DNA from: Halalkaliarchaeum sp. AArc-CO
GTDB taxonomy: Archaea; Halobacteriota; Halobacteria; Halobacteriales; Haloferacaceae
Reading direction: 5' to 3'
Length of the DNA stretch: 64,000 nucleotides
NCBI RefSeq assembly: GCF_024972735.1
Contig: NZ_CP087723.1
Coordinates: forward strand, 1,674,001 to 1,738,000
The position numbers and the translations under genes are program-made. Under the pieces are notes generated by a model, which saw only the letters and a list, made by a program, of their open reading frames with translations, did not search any database and was not told the DNA's origin. This document shows, one piece after another, positions 51,537-59,276 of the stretch (positions are counted from its first letter, which is position 1; each line of letters begins with the position of its first letter).

Positions 51537-53194
51537 CTCGCGAGTCGTTCGAGGCGGTCGTCGTCGGCTGCGGTCCGGGCGGGGCGGCTGCTGCGGCGAC
51601 GCTCGCACGAAACGGCGTAGAGACGCTGGTGCTCGAACGGGGGGTCGAGGCGGGCTCGAAGAACGTCTCAGGCGGGCTCATCTACGCCGAGGAGTCGTCC
51701 CCGTACACGATCGACGACCTGTTTCCCGGCTTCCGCGAGGCGGCGACCGAACGCCCGGTGACCGAGTACTACCTCCACAACGTCGCCGGACGGCAGGTGA
51801 AGACCTTCGACGTGACGCAGTTGCACGAACACGACACCGAGTGGTCCGACGCGGTGCTCCGGCGACGGATGGACTCCTGGCTGGCCGACCGCGTCCACGA
51901 GATGACCGCAGAAACGGGGGGAGGACTGCTCACCGAAGTCAGAGTGAACGGCCTGCTCCGGGACGGCGGGGAGATCGTCGGCGTCACCTGCGACGAACTC
52001 GACCCGATCGAAGCGGACCTGATCGTCGCCGCCGACGGCGTCAACTCCGAACTCGCCCGTGATGCCGGTCTCATGGACTGGGAGGAGCCCGAAGAGTGGT
52101 TCCAGGGCGTCAAGGCCGTCGTCGACGTCCCGCCCGAAGAAATCGACGACAGCTTCGACGTCGGGCCCGACGAGGGGGCCGCTCACCTGTTTTCCGGGGA
52201 TCTCTTCGGGGACGCGCGCGGCGGCGGGTTCGTCTACACGAACCGGGACTCCCTGTCCATCGGAACGGTGTTTCACCTCGACAGCGTCGTCGAGACGCGA
52301 GCCGAACCCCACGAACTGCTGGACGCGCTGTTGACCCATCCGGCGCTGGGCGAGTGGCTCCCCGACGAGTACACCGAACGGGAGTACTCCGCGAAGCTCG
52401 TTCCCGACTCGAAGAAGGTCGCCCACCGATCGCCCCACCGAGACCGGCTCGTCCTCGTGGGGGACGCGGCCGGACAGATGCAGGCACAGGGACCCATCAT
52501 CAAAGGAATGAATCACGCGGTGACGGCCGGGGCACTCGCAGCCGAGGCGTACGTCGAGGCGCGCTCCCGAGGGGATTCCGGCCTCTCTGGGGAGCTGTAC
52601 GAGCGGAAGTTGAACGACGAAGGCGTGATGGGGAAGCTCCGTCCCCGCCGCTACGAACTCGTCCGGCAGGTCGGCGAACACGACGCCCTCGCCGACGTGC
52701 TCGATACGGTGACGCGATCGCCTGTAGGTCGGCTTGGAGTGCGAGCGCTCGGCGACCGGCTGGAACGGCTCTACTCGTCGGCGTTCCTCGCCACGATGGT
52801 GCCGGACACGAAGACGCCGTACGTCACGCTTCCGACAGTGATCGCCGAAGAGCTCGGTGCACCCGTCGTGGAGGAAAACGACGTCGAACCCCCGAGCCTC
52901 GAGGAACGGATCGGCGAATTGACGTACAACACCGACGTGGGCAACCCGCACATCGAACTGATCGACGACTCGATCGAGGCGAGCGGCACAGCGGTGACCG
53001 CCTGTCCGGTGAGCGCGAAAGAGTTCGGCGGCGGCTGTTACCGCGAAGAGCGCGTGGGAACCAACGGCGGCGAACAGCGCGTCGTGAGCCTCGACACCCA
53101 GCCGTGCGTCGAGTGTGGCACCTGCGCGATCGTGGCCGACACCGAATGGGAGCACCCACGCGGCGGCAAGGGCGTTGCCTTCGACGAAGGATAA
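51533..53194 (+). CDS. fixC: ETF:quinone oxidoreductase, FixC with fused FixX-like ferredoxin
   Basis: The 553-residue flavoprotein passes electrons from ETF to (mena)quinone. FAD binding is by FEAVVVGCGPGGAAAAATLA with LVLERGVEAGSKNVSGG, and VLVGDAAGQMQAQGPIIKGM near residue 307. The last 90 residues are FixX-like: PHIELIDDSIEASG, TACPVSAKEFGGGCYRE and QPCVECGTCAIVA supply cluster cysteines. FixX is usually a separate gene, so here FixC and FixX are one polypeptide. The stop TAA lies at the start of a 22-base tandem repeat. Confidence 0.92.
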   Translation: MTRESFEAVVVGCGPGGAAAAATLARNGVETLVLERGVEAGSKNVSGGLIYAEESSPYTIDDLFPGFREAATERPVTEYYLHNVAGRQVKTFDVTQLHEHDTEWSDAVLRRRMDSWLADRVHEMTAETGGGLLTEVRVNGLLRDGGEIVGVTCDELDPIEADLIVAADGVNSELARDAGLMDWEEPEEWFQGVKAVVDVPPEEIDDSFDVGPDEGAAHLFSGDLFGDARGGGFVYTNRDSLSIGTVFHLDSVVETRAEPHELLDALLTHPALGEWLPDEYTEREYSAKLVPDSKKVAHRSPHRDRLVLVGDAAGQMQAQGPIIKGMNHAVTAGALAAEAYVEARSRGDSGLSGELYERKLNDEGVMGKLRPRRYELVRQVGEHDALADVLDTVTRSPVGRLGVRALGDRLERLYSSAFLATMVPDTKTPYVTLPTVIAEELGAPVVEENDVEPPSLEERIGELTYNTDVGNPHIELIDDSIEASGTAVTACPVSAKEFGGGCYREERVGTNGGEQRVVSLDTQPCVECGTCAIVADTEWEHPRGGKGVAFDEG

Positions 53195-53280
53195 AAAGCG
53201 GCCAATGAGGGAGTAAAAAGCGGCCAATGAGGGAGTAAAAAGCGGCCAATGAGGGAGTAAAAAGCGGCCAATGAGGGAGT
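53193..53280 (+). repeat. Four perfect 22-base tandem repeats between fixC and the next gene
   Basis: Copies lie at 53193-53214, 53215-53236, 53237-53258 and 53259-53280, with AAAAA again at 53281. Each has A5, then GCGGCCAATGAGGGAGT. Each copy includes ATG-AGG-GAG-TAA, a three-codon reading frame, once joined to the next unit. The last copy supplies an SD-like GAGGGAG 7-8 bases before the GTG start at 53287. The first copy contains part of the fixC stop. Confidence 0.95.
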
Positions 53281-53286
53281 AAAAAC

Positions 53287-53694
53287 GTGGCATCCGACTT
53301 CGAACCCCGGATACGACGGCTCGCAGCCGAGGCTCGGAAGCGACGGGAAAACAGGTCCTGGACCGACGAACACGACCCCGGAGGCGACCGTCGAACCCCC
53401 GAGGACTGTGCGACTGCGGCCGCGCGGGACGGGCTGGGATCGGTGGTAGCGCTGTACGTCGAAGCCCGGACTGCCGAGAAGGGCGTCCGGTTTTCCACCG
53501 AAGAGATGGAGTTGCTTCACCGGGCGACGAACGACTGGCTTTCGGTGTACGCAGCGTGTTACGGCGTCGACGTCGATCCCGACTTCACGGTTCGAGAGGC
53601 GGCCGAGTTGCTGGTCGACACCCACGACATCCGCGAGACTGCGGCGCTGTTGACGAAGGTCCCGGGGCGGGATCGCAGCGGAAACGGTTTGTAA
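53287..53694 (+). CDS. Hypothetical haloarchaeal protein, 135 aa
   Basis: This is a soluble, charged protein with an Arg-rich N-terminus (RIRRLAAEARKRRENRSW), a disordered acidic linker and a helical C-terminal half (VALYVEARTAEKGVRFSTEEMELLHRA onward). I do not recognise the family. Only GTG 53287 is available as a start near the repeat, and the preceding repeat copy provides an SD-like sequence. It lies between the fixC gene and two RCK_C membrane proteins. Confidence 0.6.
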   Translation: MASDFEPRIRRLAAEARKRRENRSWTDEHDPGGDRRTPEDCATAAARDGLGSVVALYVEARTAEKGVRFSTEEMELLHRATNDWLSVYAACYGVDVDPDFTVREAAELLVDTHDIRETAALLTKVPGRDRSGNGL

Positions 53695-53715
53695 GCGGGG
53701 GCTGTGGATACGTCC

Positions 53716-54939
53716 ATGCCATCGCTTCCGTTCGAGATCCTCCTGGGGATCTATCTGGGCGTCCTCACGGGGATCATCCCGGCGCTCGTCGCCGGCACGC
53801 TGGGGTTCGTCTTCCGGTACGTGACCGGAGTGACCATCCCCGGGTTCGGTGTGGTCGTCCTCGCGCTCGCAATCGCGGGGATAAACGGGGGGCTGCTCGC
53901 GTTGAACGACGAGACGATCCGGACCGACGAAAACGCCGTCGCGATTCTGACGGCGATCGTCGTCGTGTTGATGCTCGCGCTGTACGCCCACGCGAAGGGG
54001 GACAAACTCGGCGCGAACGTTCCCAGACGGATGTCGCTCAAAGGGTTGCGGGAACGCACCCTCTCGACGGACGTCGTCGAACTGGTCGGAGGGCGGGGAC
54101 GGGTACGGATCACCGTCGTCGGCGAGGTCGAGGACCTCGAGGGGTACCCTCCGCTGTCACCTGAACTCCGCGAGGAGATCAAAACTAACGAGTGGACGTT
54201 CCCCGCTGACCTCCCCGTCTCGGAGCTGGAGTCGCGGTTCGAAGACCAGCTCCGGACCGAGTTCGACCTGGCGAGTGCGTCCGTGTCGATCGACGAACGG
54301 GCGCGGGCGACGGTCGCTGGAGCCCCGCCGGTCGGGGGGCTCTCGAAACGGATCCCCCCGGGAAAGCGGGCGGTGTCGGTGCCTGCGCTGGTCCCGACCG
54401 GGCTCGTTCCGGGTGAATCCGTCCGAATCACTACCCCCGATCTCACCGTCGAGGGGACGCTGTTGAGCGCGTCGTCGGGGACGTCGACCGAAAAGAACAA
54501 GCCGGACGCGAAAACCGACGGCGGCGAACCCGAGGAAACGCCGTCGCCGGCGACAGTGGCCATCGACCGGACCGACGGCGGCGATGGACGGGTGACGGTG
54601 GCAGTCGACCGGTCGGACGCCGGAACGCTCCTCCGGGCAGAACGCGGGGAGGTTATCGTTCTCTCTCGGGGGATCCGACGGGAGTTCGAACTCACCTCGC
54701 TGCTCCGTCGCGCCGGAAAGCGCTTCCGGAAAGTCTCCGTGAAGGCGGGGGGACCGCTGGACGGAACCACGATCGGCGAGGTGAACGTTCGGGAGGCGTA
54801 CGACGTCGTCATCCTGGCTGCGAAACACGACGGCTGGACGATCACCCCGCGGGGCGAGACGGAACTTGCTGCAGGCGACGATCTGTTCGTCGTGGGCACA
54901 CGCGAGGCACTGACTGGCTTCGAGGTGGTGGCAGGGTGA
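53716..54939 (+). CDS. Membrane protein with C-terminal TrkA-C (RCK_C) domain
   Basis: The 407-residue protein has three N-terminal hydrophobic segments (about 5-30, 40-62, 73-92), a long hydrophilic region, and a C-terminal RCK_C domain (about 335-405; TTIGEVNVREAYDVVILAAK, ETELAAGDDLFVVGTREAL). RCK_C domains bind small ligands such as cyclic-di-AMP and gate potassium transport. No selectivity filter is visible, so this is not an obvious channel by itself. The GTG at 53704 is an alternative start. It overlaps the next, similar gene by 4 bases. Confidence 0.78.
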   Translation: MPSLPFEILLGIYLGVLTGIIPALVAGTLGFVFRYVTGVTIPGFGVVVLALAIAGINGGLLALNDETIRTDENAVAILTAIVVVLMLALYAHAKGDKLGANVPRRMSLKGLRERTLSTDVVELVGGRGRVRITVVGEVEDLEGYPPLSPELREEIKTNEWTFPADLPVSELESRFEDQLRTEFDLASASVSIDERARATVAGAPPVGGLSKRIPPGKRAVSVPALVPTGLVPGESVRITTPDLTVEGTLLSASSGTSTEKNKPDAKTDGGEPEETPSPATVAIDRTDGGDGRVTVAVDRSDAGTLLRAERGEVIVLSRGIRREFELTSLLRRAGKRFRKVSVKAGGPLDGTTIGEVNVREAYDVVILAAKHDGWTITPRGETELAAGDDLFVVGTREALTGFEVVAG

Positions 54940-56117
54940 TCCCGGTTCCGGCCGCGACCTTCGCGGAGCCGAACGTCGCCCTCCTGAACCTGCTCACGTA
55001 CGCGATCCTCGCCGGCGTCGCCGCCGGGTGCGTAGCGGCGGCGTACCGGTGGTACGTCAACGACGAACTGCCGGAGGGGATCGCCATCATCTTCGGCGTG
55101 TCGGTGATCGCGCTGTATCTCAACACCGCCTCCCTGGGATCGTACGTCGCAGGGGAACAGGTCGGGCTGTTCGATCCGGCGACCGCGTTTTTCAACCTCG
55201 TCGCGCTGGGCGTCGCCACGGCCGTCTCTCCGGTGGGGCTCCGGGTCGGTGACAGGCTGGGTCGAAACGCTGCCGCGATGGCGGGCGGCCGACGGCTCCA
55301 GGGGGACGTCTCGGAAGTGGTCCGCAGCGCCGGGCGCGTCACGACCGTCACGCTTCCCTCCGCAGACGACATCAACGACATCGACGCCTACGACCCGGTC
55401 GCCCCCGGAACGAAGGAACGAATGAGCGAGGAGACGCTGCTTTTCCCGCGGCGGATCACCGTAGCGGAGCTGCGAGAGCGGCTCGCCGTGCGAATCAAGG
55501 AGGATTTCGGCGTCGGTCACGTCGACCTCGACATCTCTGCGGACGGAACCGTCGAGTACCTCGGTGTCGGCTCCCGTGCGGCAGGGGTCGGGCCGACCCT
55601 CGCGCCGGGCACCGTCGCGGTCGCGGTTCGGGGGGATCCGCCGTACGCCGCGACCCCCGGCGACATAGTGCAGCTGTGGACCGACGAAGAGGGACCGAAA
55701 CGCGTTTCCTCGGCCGAACTCCGGGCGACCGCCGGCGACGTCGCCACGGTCACGGTCGACGAGTCCGACGCCGAAAAGATCGACCAGTCGCGCCGGTATC
55801 GACTGGTCACGCTCCCCGCGGAACCCCAGGCGGACCGGGAGTTCGCCTCGCTGTTGCGCAACGCAGACGAGACGATGACCGTGGCAACAGTATCGGCCGA
55901 CAGCGAACTCGTCGGTGCGCCGATCGGCGACCTCGGCCCGACAGTCGCCGCCGTTCGACCTCGCGACGGGCCGATCGAGGCGATCCCACCCCGAAGCTAC
56001 GCGCTCGCGGCGGGCGACGAACTGTACCTCGTCGGACGGCCCGATAGCCTCAGGCGAGCAGAGCGACGAGCCCGGGGGGAAGGGGAACCCGAACAGCCGG
56101 GTGCGCAATCCTCTTAG
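54936..56117 (+). CDS. Second membrane protein with C-terminal TrkA-C (RCK_C) domain
   Basis: The 393-residue protein starts at GTG 54936 inside the previous gene's stop. It has three hydrophobic segments (about 12-38, 50-66, 82-100) and a C-terminal RCK_C-like domain (about 310-380; SELVGAPIGDLGPTVAAVRP then YALAAGDELYLVGRPDSLRRAE). The middle contains predicted beta-rich repeats such as TVAVAVRGDPPYAATPGDIVQLW. The tandem pair probably forms one complex sensing a ligand and controlling ion flux. The function is unassigned. Confidence 0.78.
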   Translation: MIPVPAATFAEPNVALLNLLTYAILAGVAAGCVAAAYRWYVNDELPEGIAIIFGVSVIALYLNTASLGSYVAGEQVGLFDPATAFFNLVALGVATAVSPVGLRVGDRLGRNAAAMAGGRRLQGDVSEVVRSAGRVTTVTLPSADDINDIDAYDPVAPGTKERMSEETLLFPRRITVAELRERLAVRIKEDFGVGHVDLDISADGTVEYLGVGSRAAGVGPTLAPGTVAVAVRGDPPYAATPGDIVQLWTDEEGPKRVSSAELRATAGDVATVTVDESDAEKIDQSRRYRLVTLPAEPQADREFASLLRNADETMTVATVSADSELVGAPIGDLGPTVAAVRPRDGPIEAIPPRSYALAAGDELYLVGRPDSLRRAERRARGEGEPEQPGAQSS

Positions 56118-56140
56118 TCCGCCGGCAGTGACAGATCCGT

Positions 56141-56419
56141 ATGGAATGGAAACTGTTCGCCGACCTCGCGGAGGTCGCCGGCGAGGACACCGTCGAGATC
56201 GACGCCGCAATCGACACCGTAGACGACGCGCTCGCGGCGCTGCTCGAACGGCATCCCGGACTCGAGGAGCGGATACTCGACGAGGACGGCGAATTGCTGG
56301 ATCACATCAACGTCCTATGCAACGGCGAGTCCGTCCGGAACGGCGACGGGATGGACACACAACTCGAAGACGGCGACGAACTCGCGCTGTTTCCCCCGGT
56401 AAGCGGCGGCGAACAGTGA
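56141..56419 (+). CDS. samp1: Ubiquitin-like small archaeal modifier (SAMP1/MoaD family) with residues after Gly-Gly
   Basis: The 92-residue beta-grasp protein starts MEWKLFADLAEVAG, the SAMP1 opening, and contains LDHINVLCNGESV and DELALFPPVSGG. In Haloferax SAMP1 the last two residues are Gly-Gly, which are adenylylated by UbaA and joined to lysines or used for sulfur transfer. Here the stop follows two more residues, ending SGGEQ. Activation would need removal of Glu-Gln, as with eukaryotic ubiquitin precursors. It lies 23 bases after the RCK_C gene with its own weak AT patch. Confidence 0.88.
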   Translation: MEWKLFADLAEVAGEDTVEIDAAIDTVDDALAALLERHPGLEERILDEDGELLDHINVLCNGESVRNGDGMDTQLEDGDELALFPPVSGGEQ

Positions 56420-56473
56420 AACCGGCGTTCCACTCATCGACACGGTGAAGTGTCGTCGCCGGGAGAATCCGGT

Positions 56474-56878
56474 ATGAACGGCGACACACTCATCAACGCA
56501 CTCATCGGCGCAGTCGTCACCATCGTCACCTCGTTCGTCCCGTTCTCGCCGATCCTCGGTGGCGGCGTCGCGGCGTGGCTCGAGAACGGCGACAGGACCG
56601 ACGGGACGAAAGTCGGCGCCCTCTCGGGGGCGCTGATCTCCCTGCTGCTGCTTCCACTGTTGTTCGTCGGGCTCGTGTTGGCGCCGATCGACTTCGGATT
56701 CACGTTCGTCATCATGCTGTTTGTCGTGACTTTCGGCGCTGCCTACCTGATCGGATTCGGCGCCCTCGGCGGCTACCTCGGCGCATACATCCGCGACGAA
56801 CACGAGGGATCGAACTCGGGATCAGCCGGAACGCAGTCGACGCTCGACTCTCAGTTCGACGGCGACGAGCGGTCGTAG
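56474..56878 (+). CDS. DUF5518-like membrane protein
   Basis: The 134-residue protein starts MNGDTLINALIGAVVTIVTSF. Its four hydrophobic segments include VPFSPILGGGVAAWLENGD, the family-like Pro/Gly-rich loop, and end with FGALGGYLGAYIRDEHEG. A polar tail follows. It resembles the haloarchaeal DUF5518 family, whose role is unknown. The 3' end overlaps the convergent coaBC by 28 bases. Confidence 0.75.
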   Translation: MNGDTLINALIGAVVTIVTSFVPFSPILGGGVAAWLENGDRTDGTKVGALSGALISLLLLPLLFVGLVLAPIDFGFTFVIMLFVVTFGAAYLIGFGALGGYLGAYIRDEHEGSNSGSAGTQSTLDSQFDGDERS

Positions 56879-58035
56879 TCACTCTCGCCGACTGTCCCCG
56901 CGAGTTTGTCTGCGACACTGCCGGCGACGGCGGTTTTCGTCCCCGACCGTTCCACCACCTCGTTGTCGACGAGGAGAACGCGGGTCTCGTCTTCGCCCAT
57001 CACGTCGGCGTCGTTGGCGACGACGAACGACAGGCCGACGCGGTCGCGGATCCGGCGGGCCTCCCGGACCATCTCCTCGTCGTTGCCGCCGGTTTCGGCC
57101 TTGAACCCGACGATCGGCAGCTCCGGGTAGCGGTCCCGAACGGTGTCGATGAGCTTCGGCGTGGGTTCGAGGTCGACGCTCAGCGGCGTCCCCGAACGGA
57201 TCTTCTCGACGACTGAGTCGGCGGTGAAATCCGAGATCGCCGCCGCCGAGACGAGCGCGTCGGCGGTGCGACACGCCTCGACTGTGGCCTCGATCATCTC
57301 GTCTGCACTCTCGATCTCGACGACGTCGGCGTAGCCGACCTCGGGCCCGTCCTGGACCAGAGTCACATCGGCGCCGCGAACGTGACACGCCCGTGCGACC
57401 GCCCGACCCGTCTTTCCGGACGCTCGGTTGGTGATGACCCGGATGGGATCCAGCTGCTCTTTGGTCGCACCCGCTGTGACGACGACGTGCTTTCCCGCGA
57501 GCGTCTGTGGCGTCGTCGCTCGAGCGACCGCAGTGACGACGTCGGATTCGCTGGCGATCTTGGCTTTCCCCTCCTCGAGCCGTGGCTTCACGATCGAAAC
57601 CCCCCACGACTGCAGACGCCCGAGCGAATCGGCAACGCCGGGATGGTCGTACATAGGCTCGTGCATGGCCGGCACGGCGACGACCGGCAGCCCCGAGCCC
57701 AGCGCCGTCGTCGCACACGTCGTCACCGGCGTGTCGTCGATCGCGGCCGCGATCTTGCCGGCGGTGTTTGCGGTCATCGGCGCGACGAGCAGGACGTCCG
57801 CCCAGCCGTCCCGACCACACAGCTCGACGTGTTCGACCTCGCCCGTGATCTCGGTGACAACGTCGTTTTCGGTGGCGAACTCGACCGCCCACGGATGGAC
57901 GATCTGTCGGGCCGCAGGAGTGGCAACTCCCCTGACCTCCGCTCCCTGTCGGCGGAGCTCGTGTGCGAGTTCGACCACCTTGACCGCTGCGATGCTTCCG
58001 GTGACGCCCAGCGCGACGTTGACCCCCTCGAGCAT
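56851..58035 (-). CDS. coaBC: Bifunctional phosphopantothenoylcysteine decarboxylase / phosphopantothenate-cysteine ligase
   Basis: CoaBC makes 4'-phosphopantetheine for coenzyme A. The 394-residue product has a CoaC flavoprotein domain (about 1-180; NVALGVTGSIAAVKVVELAH, then VLLVAPMTANTAGKIAAAI and PAMHEPMYDHPG with the substrate-clamp region). The CoaB domain (about 185-394) has VVVTAGATKEQLDPIRVITN and ASGKTGRAVARACHVRG. It is the standard fused form. The acidic tail ends inside the convergent DUF5518-like gene. Confidence 0.94.
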   Translation of the reverse strand: MLEGVNVALGVTGSIAAVKVVELAHELRRQGAEVRGVATPAARQIVHPWAVEFATENDVVTEITGEVEHVELCGRDGWADVLLVAPMTANTAGKIAAAIDDTPVTTCATTALGSGLPVVAVPAMHEPMYDHPGVADSLGRLQSWGVSIVKPRLEEGKAKIASESDVVTAVARATTPQTLAGKHVVVTAGATKEQLDPIRVITNRASGKTGRAVARACHVRGADVTLVQDGPEVGYADVVEIESADEMIEATVEACRTADALVSAAAISDFTADSVVEKIRSGTPLSVDLEPTPKLIDTVRDRYPELPIVGFKAETGGNDEEMVREARRIRDRVGLSFVVANDADVMGEDETRVLLVDNEVVERSGTKTAVAGSVADKLAGTVGESDYDRSSPSN

Positions 58036-58144
58036 TCGTGCGGAACTCCTCGGCGGAACTACGTAAAGAAATCGACGGAACCCGACCCAGGAATCGTGTG
58101 GCTGCCGCTACGGAGTCGGTGCTATCGCGATTTCGCGAGAAGAT

Positions 58145-58390
58145 TCAGTCCGCGGTCGCGGTCAGCGTTTCGGTCTCGGAGTCGACCTCAGACTCCTCCA
58201 TCGGTGCGGTGATCCCGTCCGCCAGGGCAAACACCGCCTCCTTGTGGTCCGTTTTCGATCGGTGGATCGATGTCGGTTTGACGCCCAGCGATTCGTACTC
58301 GTCCAGTTCGGTCTCCTCGTTCCATGCCTCACACTGCTTGCGTACCTCCGCGAGCAGGCCATGAAGGTGAATGAGTTCCTGCTTTTTCAT
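58145..58390 (-). CDS. UPF0058 family protein
   Basis: The 81-residue protein begins MKKQELIHLHGLLAEVRKQC, the family hallmark, and has the middle motif LGVKPTSIHRSKTDHKEAVF. These small helical proteins are common in archaea and have no assigned function. The His-rich start suggests possible metal binding. Upstream on the same strand are an AT-rich TAATTTAAC near 58420 and a dyad ACTATC-CT-GATAGT at 58426-58439. Confidence 0.88.
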   Translation of the reverse strand: MKKQELIHLHGLLAEVRKQCEAWNEETELDEYESLGVKPTSIHRSKTDHKEAVFALADGITAPMEESEVDSETETLTATAD

Positions 58391-58425
58391 GAGCTAATCC
58401 ACCATAGCGACTGGAGGGTTAAATT

Positions 58426-58439
58426 ACTATCCTGATAGT
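58426..58439 (-). promoter_or_regulatory. Inverted repeat upstream of the UPF0058 gene
   Basis: ACTATC-CT-GATAGT is a perfect 6-base dyad located 36-49 bases before the UPF0058 ATG, adjoining a TATA-like TAATTTAAC (read on the minus strand). An operator is possible but not shown. Confidence 0.4.
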
Positions 58440-58543
58440 CGTTAACACGGTTCCCGGATTTACGGCGTGTTTCCCGCAAAATTTGGCGGTTCGACGGTTG
58501 TGGGCCGGCAAGACTTTACTGTGTCCGACAGTATCTACCCCAC

Positions 58544-58948
58544 ATGGAGTACGACGAACAACTGGACCGTGCACTCGATCGGACGCCGGAGATCGAGAAC
58601 GCAAGCGAGCGCTTCGAGGTACCGACGCCGGACGTTCGAGAGGAGGGCCACGTCACGGTGTTCGAGAACTTCCAGGAAGTCGTCGACGTGCTCGGACGGG
58701 AGGAGTCGCACGTCCTCAAAGCGTTGCAGTCCGAACTGGGCACCAGCGCCCACATCGACGAGAGCGGTCGCGCCCGGCTGACCGGGGAGTTCCGGCAGCG
58801 CCGGGTCGAAGAGGCCATCGAATCGTACACCGAATCGTACGTGCTGTGTCCCGAGTGCGGACTCCCGGACACCCGAATCGAACGCGAGCAGGGGGCTCAG
58901 CTGCTCCGGTGTGACGCCTGCGGCGCGCTCTCCCCGACCGGAGAGTGA
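58544..58948 (+). CDS. eif2b: Translation initiation factor aIF2 beta subunit
   Basis: The 134-residue protein binds aIF2-gamma and initiator tRNA. It has an N-terminal helix (YDEQLDRALDRTPE), then the core TVFENFQEVVDVLGREESHVLKALQSELGT, GRARLTGEFRQRRVEEAIESY and a C-terminal zinc ribbon CPECG...CDACG. Length matches archaeal aIF2-beta (about 135-140). The start is an ATG 27 bases after a TATA-like GACTTTACTG. Confidence 0.94.
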   Translation: MEYDEQLDRALDRTPEIENASERFEVPTPDVREEGHVTVFENFQEVVDVLGREESHVLKALQSELGTSAHIDESGRARLTGEFRQRRVEEAIESYTESYVLCPECGLPDTRIEREQGAQLLRCDACGALSPTGE

Positions 58949-58992
58949 GAGAAACGAGTTAATCCGGAGAGAATCCGGAGGAAACCCGGACG

Positions 58993-59172
58993 CTACTGGA
59001 ACTGTTTTACGGCCTCGAGGTCCCGTTCGGTTCGCATGAACTCCGAGAGACGACGTGTCGCGTGACAGGAGGGACACGAGAAGTTCTCGCGCAGGTTCGG
59101 AAGGTCCATCGGGGCTTCCTGCCAATCTTTCGAACACTCCGGACAGACGAGTCTGACAAACGCTTCGACCAT
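58993..59172 (-). CDS. Small zinc-ribbon protein, 59 aa
   Basis: An open frame of 59 residues runs from ATG 59172 to TAG 58993. It reads MVEAFVRLVCPECSKDWQEA and onward, with CPEC followed about 25 residues later by FSCPSCHATRRL, making a classic two-knuckle zinc ribbon. It ends with a basic/acidic helix (SEFMRTERDLEAVKQFQ). The cysteine pairs and sensible codon use make it a real gene, matching small haloarchaeal zinc-finger proteins from memory. It lies between aIF2-beta (convergent) and TFB (same strand, 104 bases upstream). Confidence 0.8.
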   Translation of the reverse strand: MVEAFVRLVCPECSKDWQEAPMDLPNLRENFSCPSCHATRRLSEFMRTERDLEAVKQFQ

Positions 59173-59276
59173 GGCAGTGCTGTTCGTGGAGGGACAAGAT
59201 AAAAGCTGCGCGGAGCGAGCACTCTCGAATACGAGAGCTGAAAAGAAAATCGACGGCCCAAGAGACAGGTGACCGA

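Noticed and set aside
49158-51608. An 816-codon minus-strand open frame across etfB and etfA
   Set aside because: No motif is visible, and it covers two well-supported ETF genes in antisense.
53193-53285. Short tandem repeats considered as a CRISPR array
   Set aside because: The units are directly adjacent with no spacers, and no cas genes are present. It is a tandem repeat.
53751-56210. An 819-codon minus-strand open frame across the two RCK_C genes
   Set aside because: It is low-complexity Ser/Arg/Pro-rich and is antisense to two genes with membrane and RCK_C features.
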